In this document: piece after piece, positions 44,487-54,797 of the stretch
How the letters are laid out: each line of letters begins with the position of its first letter
How positions within the stretch are numbered: position 1 is the stretch's first letter
Source of the DNA: Allomesorhizobium camelthorni
GTDB lineage: Bacteria; Pseudomonadota; Alphaproteobacteria; Rhizobiales; Rhizobiaceae
Length of the DNA stretch: 64,000 nt
Assembly (NCBI RefSeq): GCF_011045125.1
Contig: NZ_JAAKZF010000018.1
Location: 22,027-86,026, forward strand
Reading direction: 5' to 3'
Notes under the pieces: generated by a model
Database searches by the model: none
What the model saw: the letters and a program-made list of their open reading frames with translations, nothing else
What the model was told of the DNA's origin: nothing
Program-made: the position numbers and the translations under genes

Positions 44487-45914
44487 ATGGTCATGACGTT
44501 GAACGGAGAACTTCCTGTCGCGATCGTCGGCGCCGGCCCCGTTGGCTTGGCGGCGGCTGCCCATCTTGTATCGCGCGGCTTGACGCCGATTGTCTTCGAA
44601 CGGGGCGAGAGGATCGGCTCGACACTGCTCGAATGGGGTCATGTCCGAGTGTTTTCGCCGTGGCGCTACAACATCGATGCGGCGGCACGGTTGCTGCTCG
44701 AGCAATCGGGCTGGCGTGCGCCGGACGACGCGGCGCTGGCGACCGGATCGGAAATTGTCAGGGACTATCTTGCGCCGCTGGCGACGCTTCCGCAGATCGC
44801 GCCTCACCTGAAACTCGGCGCGACCGTGACTGCGATCACGCGCCGGGGACACGACAAGGTATCCGATGAAGGCAGGCAGGAGTCGCCATTCGTCGTCCGC
44901 TATAGGGACGCGGATGGGGAGCGCCGCATTCTTGCCCGTGCCGTGATCGACGCATCGGGAACCTGGTCGCGGCCAAATCCGATCGGCATCGACGGTCTGC
45001 CTGTTCCAGGTGAGCGCGAGGCAGGCGGCCGGATCGCCTATGGCATTCCGGACGTCATCGGGTCGCGGAGGAGCGACTATGCCGGAAAACGCGTGCTCGT
45101 TATTGGCGGCGGACACTCCGCGATCAACGTCGCGCTGGCGCTGATGGAGCTCCAGGGCGAGGCGCCGGGCACGGAGATCTTCTGGGCGCTCCGCCGAAAC
45201 AGCGTCGCGAAGCTTCTCGGCGGCGGCCTGAACGACCAGCTGCCGGAGCGCGGCGCGCTTGGCCTTGCCGCCAAGCGGGCGATCGAGAACGGCAGCATGA
45301 ACATGCTGGCTCCTTTCTCGGTGGAGCGCATCGACACGACGGGCGACGATCTCACGATCGAGGCGACTCTCGCGGGAAAACCCTTCAGCCTGTCGGTGGA
45401 CCGCATCGTCGTCGCGACAGGTTTCCGGCCAGATCTATCGTTCCTAAGCGAAATCCGCATCGCGCTCGATCCAGCCGTCGAAGCGCCGCCGGCGCTTGCA
45501 CCGCTAATCGACCCGAACCTTCATTCCTGCGGCACAGTCCCGCCGCATGGCATAGACGAACTCGCCCATCCCGAGCCAGCTTTCACGATCGTTGGGTCCA
45601 AGTCCTACGGCCGCGCGCCGACCTTCCTGATGGCGACCGGCTACGAGCAGGTCCGCTCGGTGGTCGCCGAGATAGCCGGCGACCACCGCGCCGCACGCGA
45701 GGTGCGCCTCGTCCTGCCGGAGACCGGCGTCTGCAGCGCCACGCCAGCCTCTTCGGCTGGATGCTGTGGCGGACCTGCGCCGAAACAGGTCGACGCGTGC
45801 TGCGTTGCCGATGCGGACGCCAGGGCGGAGGGCCGCGCCGGCTGCGGTTGCGGCGACAGATCCGCAGCCATTAAAGCGAATGCTTTGGACAAGTCGATGG
45901 AACCCGCCGAATGA
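44487..45914 (+). CDS. ArsO-like NAD(P)/FAD flavoprotein monooxygenase with Cys-rich tail
   Basis: 475 aa. Two dinucleotide folds: FAD-binding VAIVGAGPVGLAAAAHL (about 11-27) and NAD(P)-binding VLVIGGGHSAINVAL (about 205-219), in the flavin-containing monooxygenase order. The C-terminal 65 residues carry seven cysteines (C416, C426, C427, C438, C439, C453, C455), including two CC pairs and a CGC. Location downstream of arsR and upstream of an efflux pump agrees with the ArsO group of arsenic operons. The reaction, probably oxidation of an arsenical, is not established. Stop overlaps the MFS start (ATGA). Confidence 0.78.
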   Translation: MVMTLNGELPVAIVGAGPVGLAAAAHLVSRGLTPIVFERGERIGSTLLEWGHVRVFSPWRYNIDAAARLLLEQSGWRAPDDAALATGSEIVRDYLAPLATLPQIAPHLKLGATVTAITRRGHDKVSDEGRQESPFVVRYRDADGERRILARAVIDASGTWSRPNPIGIDGLPVPGEREAGGRIAYGIPDVIGSRRSDYAGKRVLVIGGGHSAINVALALMELQGEAPGTEIFWALRRNSVAKLLGGGLNDQLPERGALGLAAKRAIENGSMNMLAPFSVERIDTTGDDLTIEATLAGKPFSLSVDRIVVATGFRPDLSFLSEIRIALDPAVEAPPALAPLIDPNLHSCGTVPPHGIDELAHPEPAFTIVGSKSYGRAPTFLMATGYEQVRSVVAEIAGDHRAAREVRLVLPETGVCSATPASSAGCCGGPAPKQVDACCVADADARAEGRAGCGCGDRSAAIKANALDKSMEPAE

Positions 45915-47152
45915 CACAGAAGACGCCGGCCGCCGTCATCTGGGCGCTGGGGCTCACCCAGATCCTCGGCTATGGCACGCTCTACTACGGGTTCAGCATT
46001 CTTGCGCCGGCGATGGCCGCCGATTTCGGCTGGCCCGAGCAGTGGATTTTCGGGGCGCTGTCGGCGTCGCTGCTCGCCGGAGCGATCGTGGCTCCGGTGG
46101 CCGGCCATTGGGCGGACCGCTTCGGCGCCGGCCGCCTGATGGCGTTCGGATCGGTGTTCGCTGCCCTGGCGCTTGCTGCATCGGCGCTTGCCCCGACAGG
46201 TCCGATATTCGTGGTGGCGCTGATCATCCTGGAAATCGCGGCCTCCTTCGTCCTCTACAGCACGGCCTTTGCGGCAATCGTGCAGATCGGAGGGCAGGGC
46301 GCGCAACGCAGCATCACGCATCTCACCTTGATCGCCGGCTTCGCCTCGACCCTGTTCTGGCCGCTGACGGCGGCGCTGCATGCGCATCTGGAGTGGCGCG
46401 AAGTCTATTTCGTCTTCGCAGCTCTCAATCTCTTTCTGTGCCTGCCGATCCACATCTGGCTCGCCCGCCTTCCGGTCCGGACCGAGATTAAATCGGCGGG
46501 TGAGGATGCAGCGCAGCCGGCGCCAGGCGTTGAGAACAATGGACGCGCAATCGGCCGGCCCGGAATATTCCTGCTGATGCTCGCCGGCTTCGCGATAGAA
46601 GGCTTCGTTCTTTCGTCGGTGTTGGTGCACATGGTGCCGCTGACAGCGGCCCTCGGGTTCGGAGCGGCGGGCGTGTTCGTTACGACCCTGTTTGGTCCGG
46701 CGCAGGTGTTGAGTCGCCTGACCAACATGCTCTTCGGCGGGCGGCTGGCGCAGACAAGGTTGTCTGTGATCGCCGCCGGCCTGCTTCCGATCGGCCTCGG
46801 CATGCTCCTTTTGACGTCCCCGATGCTGGCCGGCGGCCTTGCCTTCGTGATCCTGTTCGGGCTCGGCTCGGGCCTGACCAGCATCGTTGGAGGAACGCTG
46901 CCGCTCGAACTCTTCGGCAGGCAGGGCTACGGCGCCCGGCTGGGCTGGGTGTCCGCCGCGCGCCAGCTTTCATCCTCCGTCGCGCCGTTCGGCCTGTCGA
47001 TGATGATCGCGCTCGGAGGCACGGCCGCCGCGCTGGGCTGGCTGGCCGCGGTGGGCGCTCTCGGCCTCCTCGCATTCGCGGCAGTCGCTTTTATGTGCCG
47101 CAGGCCGCGGAGTGGTCGAACTCAACTCGCGATGGAAGGCGGATCTGGTTAG
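45911..47152 (+). CDS. MFS transporter, probable arsenite efflux pump (ArsK-like)
   Basis: 413 aa with 12 predicted helices and a hydrophilic central loop (about residues 190-215). MFS motif A is present as GHWADRFGAGRLMAFG. Start overlaps the flavoprotein stop, so co-translation is expected. In other rhizobia an MFS pump in this position (ArsK) exports trivalent arsenicals and antimonite; the assignment here is from context plus fold, not from specific residues. The last 15 codons run directly into DUF5985 remnant DNA. Confidence 0.75.
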   Translation: MTQKTPAAVIWALGLTQILGYGTLYYGFSILAPAMAADFGWPEQWIFGALSASLLAGAIVAPVAGHWADRFGAGRLMAFGSVFAALALAASALAPTGPIFVVALIILEIAASFVLYSTAFAAIVQIGGQGAQRSITHLTLIAGFASTLFWPLTAALHAHLEWREVYFVFAALNLFLCLPIHIWLARLPVRTEIKSAGEDAAQPAPGVENNGRAIGRPGIFLLMLAGFAIEGFVLSSVLVHMVPLTAALGFGAAGVFVTTLFGPAQVLSRLTNMLFGGRLAQTRLSVIAAGLLPIGLGMLLLTSPMLAGGLAFVILFGLGSGLTSIVGGTLPLELFGRQGYGARLGWVSAARQLSSSVAPFGLSMMIALGGTAAALGWLAAVGALGLLAFAAVAFMCRRPRSGRTQLAMEGGSG

Positions 47153-47178
47153 CCGGACGCCCGTGCCGCAGCCGCGGG

Positions 47179-47376
47179 TTGCGCGGCTACTGGCGCAGCG
47201 GCACGCGGCTCCTGTTCTGGAGCGGCCTGTGCTTCGGCTTCCTGTCGCTCAACAGCATTGTCGTCATTTTCGACATACTGGTCTTCCCCAGCGCCAATTT
47301 GCAGGTGTTTCGCCACGCGGCTTCGCTGGCGGCGGTGGGAACCCTGCTGCTCGGGCTGGTTTGGGAAACGGAATAG
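47179..47376 (+). pseudogene. DUF5985-type membrane protein, N-terminally truncated
   Basis: The frame from a possible TTG at 47179 reads GYWRSGTRLLFWSGLCFGFL and then two helices (VVIFDILVFPS, LAAVGTLLLGLVWETE). These match the second half of DUF5985 proteins. The N-terminal helix that normally precedes (LL.A.LLLRGY-like) is missing; the MFS gene occupies its place. No clear ribosome site. Probably a remnant left by a deletion that joined the ars operon to this pair. Stop codon at 47374. Confidence 0.6.
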
Positions 47377-47384
47377 GAGCGGCC

Positions 47385-47639
47385 ATGTTCGAATTCGGTT
47401 CGGGGCTGATCACCATGGGTTTCGTGGTCGCTGGCCTGTTCTTCCTCCGCTTCTGGCGGCGAACGGGCGATCGTCTGTGCGCCGCCGTCGCCGTCGCGTT
47501 CTTGATGCTGGCCGCCAACCAGGCGCTGCTCGTTTTCGTGCGGATTCCGATCGAGGAGCGCAGCTAGCTCTATCTGTTGCGCCACGGCGCCTTTACCCTG
47601 ATACTTTTAGCCGTGATCGCGAAAAGCCGGCGCGCTTAG
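47385..47639 (+). pseudogene. DUF5985-type membrane protein, interrupted by a nonsense codon
   Basis: ATG at 47385 with TAGGAG upstream; reads GSGLITMGFVVAGLFFLRFW and continues through VRIPIEERS, then TAG at 47565, then LYLLRHGAFTLILLAVIAKS to TAG at 47637. Homologues read ERxWLYLLR here, so the stop most simply came from TGG. The full frame of 85 codons is otherwise intact, making this a recent nonsense pseudogene or a read-through case. Overlaps the convergent metC stop by 4 bp. Confidence 0.7.
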
Positions 47640-48814
47640 GTTGAGGCGGCCGCGGCGGCCGCCAGCCCCCTGGCGATGTCGGCGTTCAGATCCTCGACGT
47701 TTTCCAGTCCGATCTGCAACCGGATGATCGGGCCTTCATACGGTCCCTTGGCGATGGTGCGGTCGGCGAGCGAGATATGCACCGCCAGGCTTTCATAGCC
47801 GCCCCAGGAATAGCCCAGCCCGAAAATCCTGAGCGCGTCAAGAAAGGCGTGCGCCTGTTTCACGCCGCCGCCGGCCAGAACCACCGAGAAAATGCCGCTC
47901 GAACCGCAGAAATCGCGTTTCCATAGCGCATGCCCGGGATGGCTTTCCAGCGCCGGATGCAGGACGCGTGCGACGCCCGACTGCGTCTCCAGCCAGCGCG
48001 CAATGTCGAGCGCGCTTTCCTGGTGCCTTTCCAGGCGGATGCCCATCGTGCGCAAGCCCCTCAGCACCTGGTAGACGTCGTCGGGACCGGAACAGCAGCC
48101 GAGCGTGATGAACCCCTCCTGCAGTTTCGGCCAACATTCGGAATTGGCCGAAACCGTGCCGAGCAGCACGTCGGAATGGCCGGCTGGGTATTTGGTCGCC
48201 GCGTGGATGGAAATGTCGGCGCCGTGATCGAGCGGCTTGAAATAGAGCGGCGTCGCCCAGGTATTGTCCATCATCACCACCGCGCCGCCGGCGTGCGCCG
48301 CCTTGGCGATGGCGGGAATGTCCTGCATTTCGAAGGTGTTGGAGGCGGGCGATTCGGTGAAGACGACTTTCGTATTCGGCTTCATCAGCGCCGCGATCCT
48401 CGCACCGACATGCGGATCATAATACTCGACCTCAACGCCGAGGCGCGCCAGCATCGTGTTGGCGAAATTGCGTGTCGGAAAATAGACGGAATCGACGATC
48501 AGCACATGGTCGCCCGCCGACAGGAAGGCGAGCAGCGGAATGGTGACGGCCGCAAGCCCCGACGGGACTATGATTGTGCCGGCCGAGCCTTCAAGTGCAT
48601 CTATGGCCTCCGCGAGCGCGTCGCTGGTCGGCGTGCCGCGCGTGCCATAGGTGTATTTCTGCGATCGCGCCGCCATTGTCGCGGCGTCTGGAAACAGCAC
48701 AGTCGAGGCATGCACGACAGGCGGATTGACAAAGCCGAAATAGTTGCGCGGGTCATTGCCGGCATGCGCCAGCCGCGTGTGGATTCCCATGCTGTCGAAA
48801 TCTTGTCCGGCCAT
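47636..48814 (-). CDS. metC: Cystathionine beta-lyase
   Basis: PLP enzyme of the Cys/Met metabolism family, cleaving cystathionine to homocysteine, pyruvate and ammonia. 392 aa. PLP lysine K208 in IHAATKYPAGHSD, phosphate-binding SGLAAVTI, cofactor-stacking Tyr in KYTYGTRGTPT. SDVLLGTVS and GYSWGGYESL are typical of MetC rather than MetB or MetZ. A single gene; no SAM riboswitch recognised upstream. Confidence 0.92.
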   Translation of the reverse strand: MAGQDFDSMGIHTRLAHAGNDPRNYFGFVNPPVVHASTVLFPDAATMAARSQKYTYGTRGTPTSDALAEAIDALEGSAGTIIVPSGLAAVTIPLLAFLSAGDHVLIVDSVYFPTRNFANTMLARLGVEVEYYDPHVGARIAALMKPNTKVVFTESPASNTFEMQDIPAIAKAAHAGGAVVMMDNTWATPLYFKPLDHGADISIHAATKYPAGHSDVLLGTVSANSECWPKLQEGFITLGCCSGPDDVYQVLRGLRTMGIRLERHQESALDIARWLETQSGVARVLHPALESHPGHALWKRDFCGSSGIFSVVLAGGGVKQAHAFLDALRIFGLGYSWGGYESLAVHISLADRTIAKGPYEGPIIRLQIGLENVEDLNADIARGLAAAAAAST

Positions 48815-49211
48815 CTTGGTCCTGCCATGCTGATGAGGCCCAACGCATAGAGCGGCGCAGTAGCGGACGCAACCGGACAGGCTAGCGAGCCGGGAGAAGT
48901 CGTTTGAGCCAGAACGGCCCTTGGCCCTGTCGAGCCCAAATTCGCGTCAAAACCGGTCTCCCGACGGCCATTTCGCGCGCATTCGGCCCAGCAAATGGTC
49001 ATTTTGGGCGCCGGATTTTCAAACTCAGCCCGATTCAGTCATTCCACTTGACCTCACTAAAATAATCGCCTTCGATGCAGTTCGTGAACGGGAGCACGGC
49101 AGCAGCGCAGCACGCGAGGCGACGTTTCGGAAGTGGGCCGGGACGGCATTGCTGCTTTCGCACGAAAAAAACAGGGATTTGATCCCGAACAACAGAAAAG
49201 GGTTAGTGGGT
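48815..49211. other. Divergent intergenic region metC/aapJ
   Basis: 397 bp without a supported gene. A short stem GGGAT-TTG-ATCCC lies at 49174-49186, about 25 bp before the aapJ start, probably in the leader. An AAAGGG ribosome site precedes aapJ. Promoters of both genes must be here but no confident -35/-10 pair was found. Confidence 0.4.
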
Positions 49212-50240
49212 ATGAAACACACTGTGAAAGTCATTCTCGGCGCGGCCGCGCTCGGAATGGCGGCCTCGGCCGCTTCCGCCGCCACGCTGGACGATGTCAA
49301 GGCGAAGGGGTTCGTGCAATGCGGCGTCAACACGGCGCTGGCGGGCTTTTCTGCGCCGAATGATAAAGGCGAATGGACCGGCTTCGATGTCGATCTCTGC
49401 CGCGCAGTCGCGGCTGCGATCTTTGGCGATCCGACCAAGGTGAAGTTTACCCCCACCAACGCCAAGGAGCGCTTCACTGCGCTGCAGTCGGGTGAGATCG
49501 ACCTTCTCTCCCGCAACACCACCTGGACGCTGAGCCGCGACACTTCGCTCGGCTTCAACTTCGCCGGCGTCAACTACTATGACGGCCAGGGCTTCATGAT
49601 CAATGCCAAGAAGCTCCCCGGCGTGAACTCCGCGCTGCAGCTTTCGGGCGCCTCGGTATGCGTGCAGACCGGCACGACCACCGAGCTCAACCTCGCCGAT
49701 TATTTCAAGGCCAACAACCTCGAATACAATCCGGTGGTGTTCGAGAAGCTCGAGGAGGTCAACGCCGCCTATGATGCCGGCCGCTGCGACGCCTACACCA
49801 CCGACCAGTCGGGCCTCTATTCGATCCGCCTGACGCTGGCTGCTCCGGACGATCATGTCGTTCTTCCCGAGATCATTTCGAAGGAGCCGCTCGGCCCCGC
49901 CGTCCGCCAGGGCGACGATCAGTGGATGGACATCGTGAAGTGGACCCTCTACGCGATGGTCCTGGCCGAAGAGGCCGGCATCACGCAGGCGAATGTCGAG
50001 GAAATGAAGAACTCGCCGAACCCCGACATCAAGCGCATCCTTGGGCAGGAGGCCGATTCCAAGCTCGGCACCGACCTCGGCCTCAACAATGACTGGGTGG
50101 TCAATATCATCAAGGGCGTCGGCAATTACGGCGAGAGCTTCGAGCGCAACATCGGGCAGGGCAGCCCGCTCAAGATCGCCCGCGGCCTTAACGCGCTGTG
50201 GACCAAGGGTGGACTGCAATACGCGATGCCGATCCGCTGA
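49212..50240 (+). CDS. aapJ: General L-amino acid ABC transporter, periplasmic binding protein
   Basis: 342 aa with signal peptide (MKHTVKVILGAAALGMAASA, cleavage after SAA near residue 23). Family-3 solute-binding fold: VQCGVNTALAGFSAPNDKGEWTGFDVDLCR, RFTALQSGEIDLLSRNTTWTLSRD and CDAYTTDQSGL bind the ligand. Delivers a wide range of L-amino acids to AapQM. Start at 49212 chosen for the ribosome site and signal peptide. In Rhizobium the Aap system is controlled by nitrogen status and PtsN-type signals; not visible here. Confidence 0.95.
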   Translation: MKHTVKVILGAAALGMAASAASAATLDDVKAKGFVQCGVNTALAGFSAPNDKGEWTGFDVDLCRAVAAAIFGDPTKVKFTPTNAKERFTALQSGEIDLLSRNTTWTLSRDTSLGFNFAGVNYYDGQGFMINAKKLPGVNSALQLSGASVCVQTGTTTELNLADYFKANNLEYNPVVFEKLEEVNAAYDAGRCDAYTTDQSGLYSIRLTLAAPDDHVVLPEIISKEPLGPAVRQGDDQWMDIVKWTLYAMVLAEEAGITQANVEEMKNSPNPDIKRILGQEADSKLGTDLGLNNDWVVNIIKGVGNYGESFERNIGQGSPLKIARGLNALWTKGGLQYAMPIR

Positions 50241-50305
50241 GTTGAACGACTTGGCGATCCGGAAGGCGGGAATCCGCCTTCCGGTCTCCGTGCAAAGGAG
50301 ACAAC

Positions 50306-51553
50306 ATGGCTTCGCAGGATGTAGCCGGGCGGGCGGAGAGCTCACTCGCCACTTATTTGAATGATCCGAAGATCCGCGGGATCGCCTATCAGGTTCTGCT
50401 TTTCGTCGCGCTGGTGTTTTTCATCTACTGGATCGTCGGCAACACGGTCGAGAATCTCAGGCGCGCCAACATCTCGTCGGGCTTTGCCTTTCTGAACGGC
50501 CGCTCCGGCTTCGACATCAGTCAAAGCCTGATCTCATTCTCCTCCGATTCACGATATTCGCGCGCACTGCTCGTCGGACTTCTCAACACGTTGCTCGTGG
50601 CCGGGGTCGGCATCGTGACGGCGTCGATCATCGGCTTCATCGTCGGCGTCGGGCGGCTCTCCAGGAACTGGCTGATCCGCAAGATCTGCATGGTCTATGT
50701 GGAGGTGTTCCGGAACATTCCGCCGCTGCTCGTCATCTTCTTCTGGTATTTCGGCGTCATCTCGGTGCTGCCTGCGCCGCGCGACAGCATTGCGCTCGGC
50801 ATTCCGCTTGGCTTCGAAACCTCACGGGGTTTCTATGGGCTGGATTACTTCCTGAGCTTCGGCTCGTATCTCAACAATCGCGGCTTCTTCCTGCCGAAGA
50901 CGGTATGGGGCGATGGCGCCTGGCTCATCGCCGCCGCAATCGTCGTTGCGATTGCCATGATCTGGTTTGTCGCCCGGAAGGCGCGCCAGCGCCAGGAAGC
51001 AACGGGGCAGCAATTCCCGGTATTCTGGACGTCGGTGGCGCTGATCATCGGCCTGCCGCTGCTGGCCTTCGCGTTGGCCGGCTTCCCGCTGACGCTGGAA
51101 TTCCCGACCGCCTCGACCTTCAACCTGGTCGGCGGCTTCCAGGTCAAGCCGGAGTTCCTGGCGCTTTACCTCGCTCTGTCCTTCTATACCGCGGCGTTCA
51201 TCGCCGAGATCGTTCGGGCCGGCATTCTGGGCGTCAACAAAGGCCAGACGGAAGCGTCCTACGCGCTCGGCCTGCGCTCGGGCCAGGCGTTGCGGCTGGT
51301 CATCATTCCGCAGGCGATGCGCATCATCATTCCGCCGCTGACCAGCCAATACCTCAATCTGACCAAGAACTCGTCGCTGGCCATCGCGATCGGCTATCCC
51401 GACCTTGTGGCTATCGGCGGGACCATCCTCAACCAGACGGGGCAGGCCATCGAGATCGTCGCCATCTGGATGGTGGTCTATCTCGGCCTCAGCCTTGCAA
51501 CATCCGCCTTCATGAACTGGTTCAACGCCAAAATGGCGCTGGTCGAGAGGTAG
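50306..51553 (+). CDS. aapQ: General L-amino acid ABC transporter, permease
   Basis: 415 aa, longer than most HisM-type permeases because of an insertion between early and late helices (about 160-240). EAA loop region [21 protein letters not shown] is intact. AAAGGAG lies 6 bp before the ATG. Works with AapM as the heterodimeric membrane channel. Spaced 65 bp after aapJ, enough for a processing or attenuation site that usually makes the binding protein more abundant. Confidence 0.95.
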   Translation: MASQDVAGRAESSLATYLNDPKIRGIAYQVLLFVALVFFIYWIVGNTVENLRRANISSGFAFLNGRSGFDISQSLISFSSDSRYSRALLVGLLNTLLVAGVGIVTASIIGFIVGVGRLSRNWLIRKICMVYVEVFRNIPPLLVIFFWYFGVISVLPAPRDSIALGIPLGFETSRGFYGLDYFLSFGSYLNNRGFFLPKTVWGDGAWLIAAAIVVAIAMIWFVARKARQRQEATGQQFPVFWTSVALIIGLPLLAFALAGFPLTLEFPTASTFNLVGGFQVKPEFLALYLALSFYTAAFIAEIVRAGILGVNKGQTEASYALGLRSGQALRLVIIPQAMRIIIPPLTSQYLNLTKNSSLAIAIGYPDLVAIGGTILNQTGQAIEIVAIWMVVYLGLSLATSAFMNWFNAKMALVER

Positions 51554-51557
51554 GATC

Positions 51558-52712
51558 ATGCAAGAACACGATCTCTCCTACGTCCGCGCCGAGATGGTGA
51601 ATGCGCAGGCCGCGCCTTTGGGCGAGCGCGGCCTCGTCCGCTGGCTGCGCATCAACCTTTTCGCCACGCCGGCGGACGCCATCATGACCGTCATCGGCAT
51701 CGCCATTCTTGGGCTGGTGCTGCCGCCGTTGGTCAACTGGCTGTTTATCAGTGCGCAATGGAGCGGCCCCGACCGCAGCGTCTGTGCAACCGTCTCGCAA
51801 GGAGGCCTCCAGCCGGACGGCTGGTCCGGCGCCTGCTGGGCGTTCGTCAACGCCAAATTCGAGCAGTTCATGGTCGGCCGCTACACGATCTCGGAACGCT
51901 GGCGGGTATGGCTGGTGGCCATCATGTTCGTGGCGTTGCTCGTGCCGCTGATGATCCCGCGCGCTCCCTACAAGGGACTGAACGCCATCATGCTTTTCGG
52001 CATTTTTCCGATCGTCGCGTTCGTCCTGCTTGTCGGCGGCGTCCTTGGCCTGCCCTATGTCGAGACGCAGCTCTGGGGCGGCCTGATGGTCACACTGGTC
52101 CTGTCCTTCGTCGGCATCGCCGTGTCGTTGCCGCTCGGGATCGTTCTGGCGCTTGGCCGGCGTTCGAAATTGCCGGTGGTCAAGATGGTCTGCGTCATCT
52201 TCATCGAAGCCATACGCGGGGTGCCGCTGGTCACCGTCCTGTTCATGGCGAGCGTCATGCTGCCGCTGTTCCTGCCTGCCGGCATGACCTTCGACAAGTT
52301 CCTTCGGGCGTTGATCGGGGTGGCGCTGTTTGCGTCGGCCTATATGGCCGAGGTGATCCGTGGCGGATTGCAGGCCATTCCGAAGGGGCAATATGAAGGC
52401 GCCGATTCGCTTGGCTTCAGCTATTGGCAGAAAACCGGCCTTATCGTCCTGCCGCAGGCGCTCAAGCTCGTCATTCCCGGCATCGTCAACACCTTCATCG
52501 GCCTGTTCAAGGACACCAGCCTCGTCTACATCATCGGCATGTTCGATCTGCTCGGCATCGTCCGGCAGAATTTCGCCGACGCCGCCTGGGCGTCCGCCCA
52601 GACGCCGATGAGCGGGCTGGTCTTTTCCGGCTTCGTGTTCTGGCTCTTCTGCTTCGGCATGTCGCGCTACTCGATGTTCATGGAACGCCGGCTCGATACC
52701 GGCCACAAATGA
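51558..52712 (+). CDS. aapM: General L-amino acid ABC transporter, permease
   Basis: 384 aa. N-terminal helices with an extended periplasmic loop containing two cysteines (about 78 and 95), then the permease core. The EAA loop reads [21 protein letters not shown]. Four bases after aapQ; together they form the translocation pathway. Confidence 0.95.
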   Translation: MQEHDLSYVRAEMVNAQAAPLGERGLVRWLRINLFATPADAIMTVIGIAILGLVLPPLVNWLFISAQWSGPDRSVCATVSQGGLQPDGWSGACWAFVNAKFEQFMVGRYTISERWRVWLVAIMFVALLVPLMIPRAPYKGLNAIMLFGIFPIVAFVLLVGGVLGLPYVETQLWGGLMVTLVLSFVGIAVSLPLGIVLALGRRSKLPVVKMVCVIFIEAIRGVPLVTVLFMASVMLPLFLPAGMTFDKFLRALIGVALFASAYMAEVIRGGLQAIPKGQYEGADSLGFSYWQKTGLIVLPQALKLVIPGIVNTFIGLFKDTSLVYIIGMFDLLGIVRQNFADAAWASAQTPMSGLVFSGFVFWLFCFGMSRYSMFMERRLDTGHK

Positions 52713-52734
52713 TAGAAAAACAAGGGGAAGGCCG

Positions 52735-53538
52735 ATGGCCATAGAAAACGCTGTAAGCGCCGAAGAGATCAAGGTCGACGTCGGCAAGATGCATATTTCG
52801 GAGACGGATGTCGCCATCGACATTGTCAACATGCACAAATGGTACGGCGATTTTCATGTCCTGAAGGATATCAATCTGAGGGTGATGCGCGGAGAGCGCA
52901 TCGTCGTCTGCGGGCCTTCCGGCTCGGGCAAGTCGACTATGATTCGCTGCATCAACCGGCTGGAAGAGCACCAGAAGGGCAAGATCATCGTCGACGGCAA
53001 GGAACTCACCAACGATCTGAAGAAGATCGACGAGGTCCGCCGCGAAGTCGGCATGGTGTTCCAGCACTTCAACCTGTTCCCGCACCTGACCATCCTGGAG
53101 AACTGCACGCTGGCGCCGATCTGGGTGCGCAAGACGCCGAAGAAGCAGGCGGAAGAAATCGCGATGCACTTCCTGACGCGGGTGAAGATCCCCGAACAGG
53201 CCAACAAATATCCGGGTCAGCTTTCGGGCGGCCAGCAGCAGCGCGTGGCGATCGCGCGTTCGCTATGCATGAACCCGCGCATCATGCTGTTCGACGAGCC
53301 GACTTCGGCGCTCGATCCCGAAATGATCAAGGAAGTGCTCGAAACCATGGTCGGCCTCGCCGAAGAGGGCATGACGATGATCTGCGTGACCCACGAAATG
53401 GGATTTGCCCGTAAGGTCGCCAACCGGGTGATCTTCATGGATCAGGGCCAGATCGTCGAGCAGAACACGCCGGGCCAGTTCTTCGATAACCCGCAGCACG
53501 AGCGCACGAAACTGTTCTTGAGTCAGATATTGCACTGA
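52735..53538 (+). CDS. aapP: General L-amino acid ABC transporter, ATPase
   Basis: 267 aa. Walker [10 protein letters not shown], signature LSGGQQQRV, Walker [15 protein letters not shown] and switch histidine in CVTHEMGFA are intact. Lacks the TOBE extension, as in GlnQ-type ATPases. Last gene of aapJQMP; a short inverted repeat GATCAC-GGACA-GTGATC (53537-53553) lies at its end, not followed by a T-run. Convergent with the next gene. Confidence 0.96.
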   Translation: MAIENAVSAEEIKVDVGKMHISETDVAIDIVNMHKWYGDFHVLKDINLRVMRGERIVVCGPSGSGKSTMIRCINRLEEHQKGKIIVDGKELTNDLKKIDEVRREVGMVFQHFNLFPHLTILENCTLAPIWVRKTPKKQAEEIAMHFLTRVKIPEQANKYPGQLSGGQQQRVAIARSLCMNPRIMLFDEPTSALDPEMIKEVLETMVGLAEEGMTMICVTHEMGFARKVANRVIFMDQGQIVEQNTPGQFFDNPQHERTKLFLSQILH

Positions 53539-53562
53539 TCACGGACAGTGATCGGCCGGAAC

Positions 53563-54777
53563 TCAGAAGTCGGGCGGCTCCCACCCGTAGAGCCAGTCGA
53601 GGTCGGCGGCGAGTTTTCCCGGCGGACGGGTTTTCAGCACAAGATTTCGAGCGAGCGCCACCGGTCCGGATGCGTGCCAGGCGAAGCGATTGAAGGCACC
53701 GCGCCGCGCTACCTTTTCAACGCGCGAGCGGCGGGCGGCCTCCCAGGCGGCAAGAGCTCCCGCGAGATCGCCCGGAGCGGCTGTGACGGAGGCGGCGAGC
53801 GTCCATGCATCCTCGATGGCCATCGCCGCGCCCTGCGCGGCAAACGGCGTCATCGCATGGGCGGCGTCGCCGATCAGTGCTACGCCGGGGAAGGTCCAGG
53901 CCGGCCGGCGGTCAACGGTGTGAATGGGCCACGCGGTCCATGGGCCGGCTTCGTCGGCGAGCCGGGAAAGCACCGGTGCAGTGGCGCGCATCGCGTTCCG
54001 CAGCGGTGCGACATCCACTTTGCCCAGCCATTTTTCGGCAAGGCCCGCTCCCGCCGTAAAGGCGGCGAGGTTGATTGCAGCACTACCGCGCACCGGATAG
54101 GCGATCAGGTGAAAGCCGCTGTGGAGGAAGGCGGTGACGGTGTCAGCGGGTGTCGCTTCGAGCAAGGCCCGGCCTGCGGCGCTGTCGGCCGGTAGGGTGG
54201 TTCGCCAGGCGACTTCCCCGGAATAACGGCTCTCGCGGGATGGGCCAAAGAAAGCCCGGACCGCCGACCGGACGCCGTCGGCCCCCACAAGCAGCACGCC
54301 GCTCGCTTCGCTTCGCTCTGCCTCGCTGACGATTGTCACCGCAACGCCAGCGCTCGATTGCGCCACGCCGGTGACGGCGGCGTTTGCGACCAGGCGGATT
54401 GCGGGCGTTTCGACCACCCGTGAAAGCAGCGCGCTTTGCAGGTCGGCGCGGTGAAGCGCGAGGTAGGGCGCTTGCCAGCGCCTTTCTGCCGCCTCGCCGA
54501 GCGGCACCCGGGCCAGTTCGGCTAGCGTGCGGCCTTCTCGCAAGAGCACGGCGTCCGGCCGCACAGCGGTTTTCAGCAGCGCAGGCAGAACGCCGAGCCG
54601 GGCGAGGATGCGGGTCGCGTTAGGCGAGAGCTGGATGCCGGCGCCGACTTCTTCCAGTTGCGGCGCGCGCTCGAACACCTGCACCGCATAGCCGCGCGAC
54701 GCGAAGGCCAGTGCTGCGGTGAGCCCGGCAATGCCTGCGCCGGCTATAATGATTTCAGTGTGGCGGGCGCCGTTCAC
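53563..54777 (-). CDS. FAD-dependent aromatic-ring monooxygenase family protein
   Basis: 404 aa of the UbiH/salicylate hydroxylase type. GxGxxG in [22 protein letters not shown] motif [12 protein letters not shown] and GD motif [26 protein letters not shown] are in order. Hydroxylates an aromatic substrate using NAD(P)H and oxygen; the substrate cannot be told. Ends 24 bp from aapP and starts 21 bp after the stop of the NDUFS6-type gene on the same strand, so may be its operon partner. Confidence 0.88.
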   Translation of the reverse strand: MNGARHTEIIIAGAGIAGLTAALAFASRGYAVQVFERAPQLEEVGAGIQLSPNATRILARLGVLPALLKTAVRPDAVLLREGRTLAELARVPLGEAAERRWQAPYLALHRADLQSALLSRVVETPAIRLVANAAVTGVAQSSAGVAVTIVSEAERSEASGVLLVGADGVRSAVRAFFGPSRESRYSGEVAWRTTLPADSAAGRALLEATPADTVTAFLHSGFHLIAYPVRGSAAINLAAFTAGAGLAEKWLGKVDVAPLRNAMRATAPVLSRLADEAGPWTAWPIHTVDRRPAWTFPGVALIGDAAHAMTPFAAQGAAMAIEDAWTLAASVTAAPGDLAGALAAWEAARRSRVEKVARRGAFNRFAWHASGPVALARNLVLKTRPPGKLAADLDWLYGWEPPDF

Positions 54778-54797
54778 CGGACGGCCAAGCGGCCCAA

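Noticed and set aside
48815..49211. SAM-II riboswitch upstream of metC
   Set aside because: SAM-II elements precede methionine genes in some alphaproteobacteria, but I could not find the pseudoknot core here by eye; a covariance-model scan would decide.
53537..53553. Terminator after aapP
   Set aside because: Short stem with no T-run; too weak to list separately and mentioned only in the aapP entry.
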